IMG/VR virus record: IMGVR_UViG_3300044614_000246
Location: 1-32,013 of that record
DNA from: a virus
DNA: 32,013 nt
Direction: 5' to 3' (one strand)
Shown: piece after piece, positions 19,101-27,405 of the stretch
Layout: the number at the start of each line of letters is the position of its first letter
Numbering within the stretch: the stretch's first letter is position 1
Made by a program: the position numbers and the translations under genes
Notes under the pieces: generated by a model
What the model was told of the DNA's origin: nothing
What the model saw: the letters and a program-made list of their open reading frames with translations, nothing else
The model's database searches: none

Positions 19101-21487
19101 TGGCTACCCAAAGAACACAAATATATCTTGAAGGCGTTTCTCTTGACTTGGATAAAAACGTTGATATTGATTTTACTTATTCAATAGCCGATATATCCGA
19201 TTTTGAAAAGCGTACAACAACGTACTCGAAAACAGTGGTACTTCCTGGTACTGCGCATAATAGTTTCTTATTGGGTAATTACTTTGATTTCAATATCAAT
19301 AACGATTATAGTAATACGCTTGATAACGTAGGCGTAAACTACAACCCTTTGAAGAAAGCGTTTGTTAAAGTTACGCTTGATAACGTCGAAGTATTTGTAG
19401 GCGTTTTAAGGTTATTAGAGATAACTTCTAAAGACGGAGAGATACAATACCAATGCGCACTATTCGGTTCGTTAGGTGGCTTGTTTACTGCATTAGGCGA
19501 TACGTTATTAACCGATTTAGATTTAAGTGATTTAGACCATACTTACAATATATCTACAATTACTAATTCTTGGGATACTACCGATTTAGTTGCCGATGGC
19601 TTTGTTTACCCAAGTGCTAATTATGGACTTGGTGTAAATGGCGATGAAACCCAATACGATGTAATGAATTTTAGACCTGCCGTATCGGTTAAAAGAGTAT
19701 TCGATGAAATTATAGCACAAGCTGGTTATACATATCAGGGAAATTTTTGGGATAGCAATAATTTAGATAAATTAATTCTTCAAAATGGAGAAGAAAAGTT
19801 TAGTGCTTTTTACGACCAATTAGCATCTGCAAATTATGTTGCAAGAACTACAAATGGCCCACTTGAAATTACTCCAATATCTTCAAATGGTTTAACAATA
19901 AATACAACACTTGACAGATTTATAAATAATAGTGCCAATACTATAAATTTAAAATTAACGTATGATATTTATGGTACTAACGCAATGGCAATATTTACTT
20001 CTTGTGTTATCAATACATCAATTCAAGATAGTACAAGCGCAATAAAATCAGTAGTTTCAGATACTATTTCTTATGGAACAGGAACAACTATTGAAGAACA
20101 TAATGTATTTACAAGAAATGTAATTTTAGAACCTGGCGATAGTATTCAATGGTATTTTTCTTATGTAGATATTTTAGGTGGAAGTATGGGTTCGGGATAT
20201 ACTTTAAAAAGTACATCTATAATTTCAGCAAGTTCATTGTCTTCAAGTTCTAAAATACCTGTAATTTATAATACAACTATTCTTGGTGCTTCAATAGTAC
20301 CCGAAGGAATTAAGCAATCTGATTTCATTAAGAGTATTATTAACTTATTGAATTTATATATAATTCAAGACCCAAATAATGAATTTGATTTAACTTTTAT
20401 ACCATATAACGAATTCTATACAGGAGAAATTATTGATTGGACTGATAAAAGAGATTTGGCAAAAGGATTTAGCGTTAAAGGTTCGAATGAGTTTATTCCA
20501 CAATCTTATTCTTTTAGATATAAAGACGACAATGATTTTTATTGTAAAACTTATAAGAATAGATATACTGCAAATTACGGAGATTTAAAATACGAAACTC
20601 AAAACCAATTTAGTAAAGACGATACTCCTATTGAACTTCCGTTTTCTTTAGCACCGATTGTAAATACAGGAAATAGCACAAGGTTAATGGCCCAACTTTA
20701 TGATATAAATACCGATGGTAGTTATAAGCAAGTAAAGTGTAATCCAAAATTAGCGTTTTGGGGTGGTAAAAAAGTAGGTGGAACAACTTATTCTATAAAA
20801 AATGGAGATACTGTTCTTTCTGCTGGTTTATACGAATACGGATATGCTGGGCATATTTACGACCCAAGTGCAACGAGTAGCGGTTTATTGTGGGATTTAT
20901 GTTTTTCTGCTCCGAGGGAGGTTTATTTTAACATAGGTACTTATCCAACATTAAACCTTTATCATTTTTATTATAAACAATTTATTGATAGCCAAAATAA
21001 CAAAGACACAAAATTGATAACACTTTATTTATTACTCAATGCCATTGATATAATGAACTTGAGTTTCCGCAAATATGTGCGAATGGATAACGGTATTTAT
21101 TACCTAAATAAAATTGATGGTTATAACCCATTGGGTAACGAACTTACAAAAGTAGAACTATTGCGCATTGTTGCGCTTGAAGAACTTGATGTTTATGTTG
21201 ATTATACGCCAAGTCCTGTTGAAGCATTCCTTTCGTTCCCAAAAGTAACATTGGATAAATCACTTCCATTTAGTAAATCTTTTGTCGTTCAATGGCAATT
21301 TGATGCTACTGGTACAATTACAAATGGAACTCAAACAATAACAATCGGTGCTGGTCAATTATTTGGTAACGGAACTCCTGTTGTTGGTAGTGGTATTGGT
21401 GGATATTTTACTTTCATTAGAATACTTGAGCCGACAAGCGATGAAGGTTATATTTATAATTATACAGGAGATTACAGCACATACTAA
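19100..21487 (+). CDS. Large tail tip / baseplate hub-like protein, 795 residues
   Basis: The N-terminal region (YSIADISDFEKRTTTYSKTV, then VLPGTAHNSFLLGNYF) is characteristic of a large tail protein family in Bacteroidetes phages, probably the hub or tail-tip protein. The middle is beta-rich and repetitive in serine/threonine; near the end NALDIMN-like and FRKYVRMDNGIYYLNKIDGY patterns occur, followed by a glycine-rich C-terminal domain of about 90 residues (TGTITNGTQTITIGAGQLFG). It probably contacts the host surface or carries the fibre. Coupled by TAATG to the preceding tail gene. Confidence 0.65.
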   Translation: MATQRTQIYLEGVSLDLDKNVDIDFTYSIADISDFEKRTTTYSKTVVLPGTAHNSFLLGNYFDFNINNDYSNTLDNVGVNYNPLKKAFVKVTLDNVEVFVGVLRLLEITSKDGEIQYQCALFGSLGGLFTALGDTLLTDLDLSDLDHTYNISTITNSWDTTDLVADGFVYPSANYGLGVNGDETQYDVMNFRPAVSVKRVFDEIIAQAGYTYQGNFWDSNNLDKLILQNGEEKFSAFYDQLASANYVARTTNGPLEITPISSNGLTINTTLDRFINNSANTINLKLTYDIYGTNAMAIFTSCVINTSIQDSTSAIKSVVSDTISYGTGTTIEEHNVFTRNVILEPGDSIQWYFSYVDILGGSMGSGYTLKSTSIISASSLSSSSKIPVIYNTTILGASIVPEGIKQSDFIKSIINLLNLYIIQDPNNEFDLTFIPYNEFYTGEIIDWTDKRDLAKGFSVKGSNEFIPQSYSFRYKDDNDFYCKTYKNRYTANYGDLKYETQNQFSKDDTPIELPFSLAPIVNTGNSTRLMAQLYDINTDGSYKQVKCNPKLAFWGGKKVGGTTYSIKNGDTVLSAGLYEYGYAGHIYDPSATSSGLLWDLCFSAPREVYFNIGTYPTLNLYHFYYKQFIDSQNNKDTKLITLYLLLNAIDIMNLSFRKYVRMDNGIYYLNKIDGYNPLGNELTKVELLRIVALEELDVYVDYTPSPVEAFLSFPKVTLDKSLPFSKSFVVQWQFDATGTITNGTQTITIGAGQLFGNGTPVVGSGIGGYFTFIRILEPTSDEGYIYNYTGDYSTY

Positions 21488-21496
21488 AAATAAATC

Positions 21497-23626
21497 ATGG
21501 CAACTGAAGAAATAGCGTTAAAGATAACGACCGATGCTTCCCAAACGGAAAAGTCGGTCAAAAGTATAAGACAGGAATTAAGGGAAGCGCAACAAAATGC
21601 AGTAGACCTTTCAAGACGATTTGGTGAACTTTCTCCCGAAGCATTAGCTGCTGCTCAAAAGGTAGCAAACTTAAAAGATGAAGTAGGCGATTTAAAAAAT
21701 AGAATTGATGCCTTAAATCCCGATGCAAAGTTTCGTGCATTTTCTTCTGCGCTTCAAGGTGTAGCAGGTGGATTTGCAGGTGTACAAGGTGCAATAGGTT
21801 TATTCGGTACTGAAAGCCAAGAACTTGAAAAGCAATTACTAAAAGTCCAAAGTGCTTTAGCTTTATCCGAAGGTATTAATAGCGTACTCGAAGCAAAAGA
21901 TAGTTTCTTAAATTTAGGTGCAATTATCAAGACGAAGGTTGTAACTGCATTTAGTACATTAAGGGGTGCTATTATAGCAACAGGTATTGGCGCACTTGCT
22001 GTTGGATTAGCTACTGTTATAGCTTATTGGGACGAAATTAGCGATGCAATTAGTGGGGCAACAAAAGAAACAAAGGCATACGGAGAAGCACAAAAAGAAG
22101 CTAATAAGGAAATTGAAAAAGGATACGAGAATTTAATTTCAGTAAGTACCGCATTTAAGGCAGCAAGAGAAGGAGCAATTTCAAAGTCTGAAGCGTTAGA
22201 TATATACAATGAAAAACTTGGTGACTCAATTGGTAGAGCCACAACATTAGAACAAGCTGAAAGATTATATCGTGCAAATAGTGCTAATTATATAAAATCA
22301 GTAACTGCAAGGGCTACTGCTCAAATATTGTTAGGAAAAGCAGCACAAGCATCTGCAAAAGCAGCAACTGGTGAAGATGTTGAATTATCTTTTTTCGATA
22401 AAATAAGCGCAGGAATTACTGCCGTTACAACACTTGGATTTGGAACTGAATATAAATTAAATGAATTAAGAAGTAAAAATCGTCAAGCAAATCAAAAAGA
22501 AATAAATTTTTATACAGGTTTGGCTCAAACCGAATTGGAAAAAGCAAGTGAAGCAGAAGCACAAATACAAACTGTTGCAGTTGCAAACGGAACAAGTATT
22601 GTAAAAAAAGGTGTAAAGGAACAAACTGCAATAAAAAAAGAAGGAATTACTCAACAGGCAAATGATAAAAAAGTTGAGATGACCCAAGAGGAAAAAGATG
22701 CACAAGCTAAAAAAGAATTATTTGAGAAAAACCAAAAAGAACTTCAAGATTTAAATGCTAAAACTGCTGAAGAAAATCGCCTTGCAAAACTTTCTGAATT
22801 TGAAAGAGATATTGAGGAACTTACAACCGAGTATAATGATAAACTTGCAAAGGCAAAAGAGTTCAATACCAACATTGATGCAATAACTGAAGAATACGAA
22901 AGGGAAAAAAGAGAAAAGCAAAAAGAACAAGATGCAAAAGATTTTGAAACTCAACTTACAAAAGATGCAGAAGCTATTGCAAAAGTAGAAGGAGATTTTG
23001 CAAATGACTTGGCAATTATTGATGCTCAACGTGAGGCAATATTAAATAATACTTCTTTAACTGAAGAAGAACGTACTAAAATATTAGAAGAAAATTCAAA
23101 TGCAAGAAGAGCAATAGAAGATGCCGAAACGGAACATAAGAAAAAACAAGTAGGTGAAACAATAAAATTACTTGATGATTTAGGTTCGGTGCTTGGGCAA
23201 CAAACTGCTGCTGGTAAAGCATTGGGTATAGCTACTGCGTTAATCAATACTTATCAAGGTGCTACGGAAGCATTGAAAGAGAAATCTACGTTGCCACAAC
23301 CATTCTCAACTATTGCACGTTTTGCATCGGCTGCTGCAATTATAGCCAATGGTATTCGTACTGTTAAGCAAATTACTTCGGTTAAAGTTCCTGGTGGTGC
23401 AGGTGGTGCAGGTGGCGCACAAGGTGCAGCAAATCCAATTAGTGGTGGTGGAGTTCCTACACAAGCACCAATAGGTGCAGCAGTGCAAGTAACAAATACG
23501 CAAACTGTTGGTACAACTGATGTAAACGTGCAAAATCAAACTGCCGTAAAAGCATTCGTTGTAGAACGTGATATTACAGATAGCCAAGATAGGGTAGCAA
23601 AAATTAAGGCAGCTGCCACATTATAA
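21497..23626 (+). CDS. Tape measure protein
   Basis: The 709-residue protein has the expected features: a heptad-rich N-terminus (SVKSIRQELREAQQNAVDLS), a glycine-rich hydrophobic segment at about 155-180 (ATGIGALAVGLATVIAYW), a very long charged coiled coil in the middle (about 380-560), and a C-terminal apolar region (AAGKALGIATALINTYQGAT) with a Gly-Gly-Ala rich stretch. Tape measures set tail length and help inject DNA; at about 1.5 angstrom per residue it would predict a tail near 105 nm. It is longest but one in the genome. Confidence 0.85.
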   Translation: MATEEIALKITTDASQTEKSVKSIRQELREAQQNAVDLSRRFGELSPEALAAAQKVANLKDEVGDLKNRIDALNPDAKFRAFSSALQGVAGGFAGVQGAIGLFGTESQELEKQLLKVQSALALSEGINSVLEAKDSFLNLGAIIKTKVVTAFSTLRGAIIATGIGALAVGLATVIAYWDEISDAISGATKETKAYGEAQKEANKEIEKGYENLISVSTAFKAAREGAISKSEALDIYNEKLGDSIGRATTLEQAERLYRANSANYIKSVTARATAQILLGKAAQASAKAATGEDVELSFFDKISAGITAVTTLGFGTEYKLNELRSKNRQANQKEINFYTGLAQTELEKASEAEAQIQTVAVANGTSIVKKGVKEQTAIKKEGITQQANDKKVEMTQEEKDAQAKKELFEKNQKELQDLNAKTAEENRLAKLSEFERDIEELTTEYNDKLAKAKEFNTNIDAITEEYEREKREKQKEQDAKDFETQLTKDAEAIAKVEGDFANDLAIIDAQREAILNNTSLTEEERTKILEENSNARRAIEDAETEHKKKQVGETIKLLDDLGSVLGQQTAAGKALGIATALINTYQGATEALKEKSTLPQPFSTIARFASAAAIIANGIRTVKQITSVKVPGGAGGAGGAQGAANPISGGGVPTQAPIGAAVQVTNTQTVGTTDVNVQNQTAVKAFVVERDITDSQDRVAKIKAAATL

Positions 23627-23633
23627 ACAAATT

Positions 23634-23641
23634 TATATTTA
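23634..23641 (+). promoter_or_regulatory. TATATTTA motif, five bases before ATG 23647
   Basis: The motif lies eight bases after the tape measure stop and exactly five bases before the protease start, at the border between tail and head genes. Confidence 0.45.
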
Positions 23642-23646
23642 AGAAT

Positions 23647-24234
23647 ATGGACTTACCTATTTATAAACTTATAATCAGTTCGGATTTGGAAGACGAAGCC
23701 GAAGTTGATTTTGTGGCATTGGTTGATAGACCTGCCATACAACGCAATTTCCTTGCTTTTAAAGAACGTCAAAAGTTCGAGATTATAAGCGAAGACAAAC
23801 GTATTTTAAGTGGCGCATTGATGATTGCAGATATGCCTATTTATAGAAACAATGAAGAGTTCGGTGAACACTATGTTGTATTCGATGCCGATACTATTCA
23901 ACAAATCGCAGAGAAGTTTTTTAAGAAGGGTTATCAATCAAACGTAAACGAAATGCACGACTCATCTAAAGCGATTGAAGGCGTTACCATGTTCGAAAGT
24001 TGGATTGTAAATCGTGACATGGGCAAGATGCCAATCAAAGGATTTGAAGACGCAAAAGATGGTTCTTGGTTCGGTAGCTACAAAGTAGATAACGAGGATA
24101 TTTGGGCAAAGGTAAAGAGTGGAGAATTTCAAGGATTTAGTGTTGAAGGGATATTCGGCTACGCTGATAGATTAACAAAAGAAGAATTAATGGTTTCTCA
24201 AATCAAAAATATATTAGCACAAGCTGGTATTTAA
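23647..24234 (+). CDS. Prohead maturation protease (XkdF-like, Peptidase_S78_2)
   Basis: The 195-residue protein matches the XkdF-type serine protease: DFVALVDRPAIQ (21-32), ILSGALMIADMPIYRN (53-68), NEMHD with catalytic His104, FESWIV, and GEFQGFSVEG with the likely nucleophile Ser165. These proteases cleave scaffold and capsid during head maturation. It is encoded directly before scaffold and capsid genes, as expected. It starts downstream of a TATATTTA motif. Confidence 0.85.
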   Translation: MDLPIYKLIISSDLEDEAEVDFVALVDRPAIQRNFLAFKERQKFEIISEDKRILSGALMIADMPIYRNNEEFGEHYVVFDADTIQQIAEKFFKKGYQSNVNEMHDSSKAIEGVTMFESWIVNRDMGKMPIKGFEDAKDGSWFGSYKVDNEDIWAKVKSGEFQGFSVEGIFGYADRLTKEELMVSQIKNILAQAGI

Positions 24235-24282
24235 GTTGCAAATAACAATCAATTATATATTTATACTTATACTTAAAAAATT

Positions 24283-24897
24283 ATGGAAGCAAAGAAAGCA
24301 TTAGAACAAATCAAAAGTTTGTTGTTTGCAGACCAAGTTGCAGAAGTGGTTTCCCAAGAAGAAGTTACTATTGAATTTGCTGAAGGTGTTTTAGCTGACG
24401 GAACTATTGTTAAGTTCGACAAGTTAGAAGCTGGTGGTATGATTTCGGTAATTACTCCAGACGGAGAAATTCCTGCTCCTGTTGGCGAACACGAATTAGA
24501 AGACGGAACTATTATCGTAGTTACCGAAGAAGGCATGATTGCCGAAGTTAAAATGGTAGAAGCTGACGGAAATGAAGTTGAAGTAGATGTTGAAATGTCC
24601 GAAGAAGACGAAGACGCTAAACCTTCAATCGAAGAAGAAGTTATTGCTGAACCACAAGTTGATAGGTTCGCTGAAATCAGTGAAGCATTCAATTCTAAAC
24701 TTGCTGAAGTTGAAAGCAAAGTGGATTTGTTAAACGACGTAACCAAAAAATTGGTAGAGTTCATGGACGCATTCGCTAAAGTAGAAACTGCACAAGAAAC
24801 CCAAGCACCTAAAAATGCTTTTTCGGCACAAAACAAAGTAAGCAAAGCCGATGCCTACAAAAAATTACAAAACATTTTTCAAACACTTAAAAAATAA
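24283..24897 (+). CDS. Putative capsid scaffolding protein
   Basis: The 204-residue protein lies between protease and major capsid genes. It has two copies of an acidic motif around LADGTIVKFDKLEAGGM and LEDGTIIVVTEEGMI, an acidic low-complexity region (about 90-120), and a C-terminal coiled coil (FNSKLAEVESKVDLLNDVTK) with a basic end, the usual architecture of scaffolds whose C-terminus binds capsid. A TATATTTA motif also occurs at 24256, but 19 bases before this start. It is probably cleaved by the upstream protease. Confidence 0.75.
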   Translation: MEAKKALEQIKSLLFADQVAEVVSQEEVTIEFAEGVLADGTIVKFDKLEAGGMISVITPDGEIPAPVGEHELEDGTIIVVTEEGMIAEVKMVEADGNEVEVDVEMSEEDEDAKPSIEEEVIAEPQVDRFAEISEAFNSKLAEVESKVDLLNDVTKKLVEFMDAFAKVETAQETQAPKNAFSAQNKVSKADAYKKLQNIFQTLKK

Positions 24898-24902
24898 TTA
24901 AA

Positions 24903-25853
24903 ATGGCTTTAGATTTAACTGGTTTAACTAACTATGTAAAAGAGAACGAGCAACAACTTGCTACTTCCCTTGTATTCAAACCAAAAACTGCTCAACTTAT
25001 TGAGGGTGCTGGTAACGTAATGGTGGGCGTAAAATCATCAGAAAAAATTAACATCATGGAAACCAACGCTGTATTCCAAGCAGGTGGTACTTGTGGTTTT
25101 TCTTCAAGTGGTACTACTGCGTTTACTCAGCGTTCGGTAGCACCTGGTAAAATCAAAGTAAACGAAAGCATTTGCCCTAAAGCATTCGAGGCGAAATATA
25201 CTCAAAAAGCATTACGTGCAGGTTCTTACTATGATTACATGCCATTCGCTGACGAGTATTCTGCAAAGAAAATTGAAGTTATCGGTGCTGCATTAGAAAC
25301 TGCTTTATGGCAAGGTGATACTGCATCTTCAAATGCTCAATTAGCACGTTTCGATGGTTTATTGAAACTTATTGCTCCAAGTGGAACTCCTGTAACTGGT
25401 GTTGTAGTTGGTAATACTTCGGAAGCAACTTCAATTACTTCTTCTAACATCATTGGTTTAGTTGATGACGTTTACACTGCAATCCCTGCTTCTATCGTTG
25501 CAAATGGTGATGTAGTTATCTTCGTTGGTATGGACACTTTCCGTACTTACACTGTTGCTTTGAAAGAAGCTAACTTGTTCCATTATGCTGCTGAAAGCGT
25601 TGATTTCGAAATCGTACTTCCTGGTACTAACGTGAAATTAGTTGCAGTTAACGGATTGAACGGAACTGACCAAATGGTTGCTACTCGTTTGTCTAACCTT
25701 TATTTAGGTGTAGATTTATTAAACGAAGAAGAAAGATTTGAGTTGTTCTATGCGAAAGAAGCTGACGAAATGCGTTTCGTTGCCGAGTTCAAAATGGGCG
25801 TAAACTATGCTTTCCCAACTGAAGTAGTTTGGTTTGGTTTAGCCGAAGCATAA
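24903..25853 (+). CDS. Major capsid protein
   Basis: The 316-residue protein follows protease and scaffold genes and has a smooth alpha/beta composition with PFADEYSAKKIEVIGAALET (helix) and YLGVDLLNEEERFELFYAKE (C-terminal strand region), consistent with an HK97 fold. It uses a more biased, optimal-looking codon set than its neighbours, as expected for the most abundant virion protein. A strong terminator follows. The family is not named with certainty but position and size make the role clear. Confidence 0.8.
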   Translation: MALDLTGLTNYVKENEQQLATSLVFKPKTAQLIEGAGNVMVGVKSSEKINIMETNAVFQAGGTCGFSSSGTTAFTQRSVAPGKIKVNESICPKAFEAKYTQKALRAGSYYDYMPFADEYSAKKIEVIGAALETALWQGDTASSNAQLARFDGLLKLIAPSGTPVTGVVVGNTSEATSITSSNIIGLVDDVYTAIPASIVANGDVVIFVGMDTFRTYTVALKEANLFHYAAESVDFEIVLPGTNVKLVAVNGLNGTDQMVATRLSNLYLGVDLLNEEERFELFYAKEADEMRFVAEFKMGVNYAFPTEVVWFGLAEA

Positions 25854-25881
25854 TTAATTAATTAAATTTTAACATAAAGAG

Positions 25882-25911
25882 GGGTAGGTGGTAAACTGCC
25901 TACCCTTTTTT
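25882..25911 (+). terminator. Hairpin terminator after the capsid gene
   Basis: Arms GGGTAGG (25882-25888) and CCTACCC (25899-25905) enclose ten bases and are followed by six T residues. It resembles the GGGTGG family in design but the arms differ. It probably limits transcription past the capsid gene. Confidence 0.75.
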
Positions 25912-25929
25912 AATAACTCGAAAAAAAAT

Positions 25930-26442
25930 ATGGCTTGTGCTTTAACTCAAGGGTACACTTTAGATTGCAAAGACAGTTTAGGTGGCTTAAAATCAGTCTT
26001 ATTTATCGAAAGCGAAAACGTATCAGTAGACACCGAAACCGATGGTGTTATTACCGATATTCAATTAGCAGTAGGTAAATTTTTCTACAAATATGAATTG
26101 GTAAAAGAAACTTCTTCTTTCACCGAAACCATTACAGCGAATGTTCAAAACGGAAGCGTATTCTACGCACAAGAATTGACAATCATTCTTAACAAATTAC
26201 AAGCGAACACTCGTAACGAAATCTTGTTATTAGCTAAAAATACTTTGGTTGCTATCGCTGAAGATAGAAATGGTAAGTATTGGTATTTAGGTCAAACTAA
26301 CGGATTGGATATTACAGGTGGAACTTCTGCAAGTGGTACTGCTTCTGGAGATAGAAGTGGATATGAATTAACCTTTAGTGGTCAAGAACCTGCTCTTGCT
26401 CCTGAAGTGTTATCATCAATCATTGGTGGTTTGATTGACTAA
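25930..26442 (+). CDS. Putative major tail tube protein
   Basis: I take the start at ATG 25930 (MACALTQGYTLDCKDSLGG); an in-frame GTG at 25888 would lie inside the terminator hairpin. The 170-residue product is beta-rich (SVLFIESENVSV; FYKYELVKETSSFTETITAN) with an extended loop region rich in glycine and serine (LDITGGTSASGTASGDRSGY), as seen in tail tube proteins of Bacteroidetes phages. Placement after the capsid gene rather than next to the tape measure is unusual but occurs. The call rests on the fold pattern and size. Confidence 0.7.
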   Translation: MACALTQGYTLDCKDSLGGLKSVLFIESENVSVDTETDGVITDIQLAVGKFFYKYELVKETSSFTETITANVQNGSVFYAQELTIILNKLQANTRNEILLLAKNTLVAIAEDRNGKYWYLGQTNGLDITGGTSASGTASGDRSGYELTFSGQEPALAPEVLSSIIGGLID

Positions 26443-26464
26443 TCAAATTAACTAAAAAAGAAAA

Positions 26465-26490
26465 GGGTGGTTGCTTTATTGCTTCCACCC
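26465..26490. terminator. Convergent hairpin terminator, GGGTGG...CCACCC family
   Basis: Arms 26465-26470 and 26485-26490 enclose 14 bases. Read on the minus strand the hairpin is followed by a T-rich stretch, so it can stop the converging genes from both sides. Confidence 0.7.
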
Positions 26491-26498
26491 TTATTTGT

Positions 26499-26789
26499 TT
26501 ATAAGCGTTCTAACGGACTTTCGTAGTACGCTTCATTTTGGTCATGGCCACACCCTCCATCGTCGTAGCCATCGCTAAAGTTTTCCTCGCTTTCTACTTC
26601 TATTGCGTATTCTTCTTCTTCAATAAAAGAGTTTAATAATTGCTTTAAGTATTTTATTGTACCGATTGAATATCCGTAACAATAAGCGTGGTTTTCCAAT
26701 TTTGTATCTAATAAATCTTCGGTATATTTTTGCGATGCTTCTAAAATTCTTAACATTGATTTTAGTTGTTCTAATTGTAATTGGTTCAT
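26499..26789 (-). CDS. Acidic small hypothetical protein, 96 residues
   Basis: This minus-strand gene encodes a helical N-terminus (QLEQLKSMLRILEASQKYTE) followed by a strongly acidic tail (EEEEYAIEVESEENFSDGYD, then DGGCGHDQNEAYY). The acidic end resembles DNA-mimic proteins in charge only. It is the last gene of a three-gene minus-strand unit running against the structural operon. No family recognised. Confidence 0.65.
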   Translation of the reverse strand: MNQLQLEQLKSMLRILEASQKYTEDLLDTKLENHAYCYGYSIGTIKYLKQLLNSFIEEEEYAIEVESEENFSDGYDDGGCGHDQNEAYYESPLERL

Positions 26790-26792
26790 GGT

Positions 26793-26909
26793 TTATTTTT
26801 TATTGGTTTTTACTTGATTGATTTTTGCTGTTACATAATCACAAAGACCTGCAAATGCGATAAGTCCGATAAACGGAATAGCTAAAAAGATTGCGATTTC
26901 TAAAGTCAT
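26793..26909 (-). CDS. Small membrane protein, 38 residues
   Basis: The frame (ATG at 26909-26907, stop at 26795-26793) lies three bases ahead of the 26789 start. The product has one hydrophobic helix (LEIAIFLAIPFIGLIAFAGL) and a basic tail (AKINQVKTNKK), the topology of tiny regulatory membrane peptides. No family known. Its fit in the gap between two minus-strand genes supports it. Confidence 0.55.
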   Translation of the reverse strand: MTLEIAIFLAIPFIGLIAFAGLCDYVTAKINQVKTNKK

Positions 26910-26924
26910 AATTTTGAGTTTTTT

Positions 26925-26948
26925 AAAGGGTGGCTTTTTAGACCACCC
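26925..26948 (-). terminator. Hairpin, GGGTGG...CCACCC family, minus strand
   Basis: On the minus strand the text AATC-GGGTGG, a loop with AAAA, then CCACCC-TTT repeats the form seen at 5163 and 5659. The T tract is short. No promoter box is visible between it and the next minus-strand gene. Confidence 0.65.
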
Positions 26949-26961
26949 GATTTGTTAATAA

Positions 26962-27162
26962 TTAATTACCATATACACGCAAACTTCCATCTGCGTATTC
27001 AATTTCAAGGGACTTACCTTCACTTCGTTTCCAATCAATCCATTCTTCAAGGTCTTCTATAAAGACAAATTCAAATGAGTAATTGCCTTGTGCATCTAAA
27101 ATCCAAAATGCACGTTTTCCGTAATCTTGATTTCCGTAGAAATCTTGCTTTAATTTAATCAT
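26962..27162 (-). CDS. Small hypothetical protein, 66 residues
   Basis: I place the start at the ATG ending at 27162 (MIKLKQDFYGNQDYGKRAFW). A longer in-frame start at 27219 is rejected because the promoter box 27209-27216 would then lie inside the gene. The product is acidic and aromatic (EFVFIEDLEEWIDWKRSEGK, then LEIEYADGSLRVYGN) with likely strands. It is promoter-proximal in the minus-strand unit and resembles, in size and style, the small genes at 4938-5652. No family recognised. Confidence 0.65.
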   Translation of the reverse strand: MIKLKQDFYGNQDYGKRAFWILDAQGNYSFEFVFIEDLEEWIDWKRSEGKSLEIEYADGSLRVYGN

Positions 27163-27208
27163 TGTTTTTTGTTTTTGGTTTACTGCTTCGCTTCGTGCGT
27201 TGCATATG

Positions 27209-27236
27209 CAAATATACATATTATTTTTAAATGCAA
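27209..27236 (-). promoter_or_regulatory. Bacteroidetes-type promoter for the minus-strand unit (TTG ... TATATTTGC)
   Basis: On the minus strand TATATTTG occupies 27216-27209 and is followed by C; a TTG at 27236-27234 lies 17 bases upstream. This is the best-formed host-type promoter in the window and drives the three minus-strand genes with a leader of about 40 bases. Confidence 0.7.
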
Positions 27237-27260
27237 GAAAAAAAGTAAAAAAAAAGAAAT

Positions 27261-27296
27261 TTTTTTCTTCTTGATTATCAACGAGTTACAACGATA
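27261..27296 (+). repeat. Dispersed intergenic repeat, copy B
   Basis: This copy matches 4823-4858 (29 of 36 bases by hand count) with exact TTGATTATCA and AGTTAC cores. It lies in the 256-base non-coding region between the minus-strand unit and the fibre operon, right before the iteron-like block. Confidence 0.55.
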
Positions 27297-27299
27297 TTT

Positions 27300-27372
27300 C
27301 AACAAGTGTTAAACAAAATAAATTTTTGTTCAACAAAATTCAACAAAAGAAAAGAAAAGAAAAGAAAAGAAA
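27300..27372 (+). repeat. Iteron-like block in non-coding DNA, ending in five AAAAG units
   Basis: The block opens with CAACAAGTGTT, one base, AACAAAAT; has a second partial unit at 27327-27339 (TGTTCAACAAAAT); then CAACAAAAG; and runs into five perfect AAAAG units (27345-27369). It aligns with 9680-9753 inside the initiator gene (63 of 74 columns identical by hand count). It could be a second origin element, a recombination-derived copy, or a decayed piece of an initiator gene. Confidence 0.5.
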
Positions 27373-27405
27373 TACAATATATAGGTGTTTGTGTTTTTAG
27401 GTTTT

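Noticed and set aside
24273-24845. Minus-strand open frame of 190 codons opposite the scaffold gene
   Set aside because: The product is mainly serine and threonine from antisense of acidic repeats; the plus-strand scaffold gene fits the operon.
25888-25929. GTG start extending the tail tube gene upstream
   Set aside because: The added codons lie within the terminator hairpin and T tract; ATG 25930 gives the usual protein start.
27163-27219. Upstream ATG extending the minus-strand gene to 27219
   Set aside because: The promoter box 27209-27216 would be inside the coding region, so the transcript would not contain that start.
27345-27369. Five AAAAG units as a phase-variable microsatellite
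   Set aside because: They are not within a gene and lie 49 bases before the next start, beyond the TATATTTA motif; they are better treated as part of the A-rich end of the repeat block.
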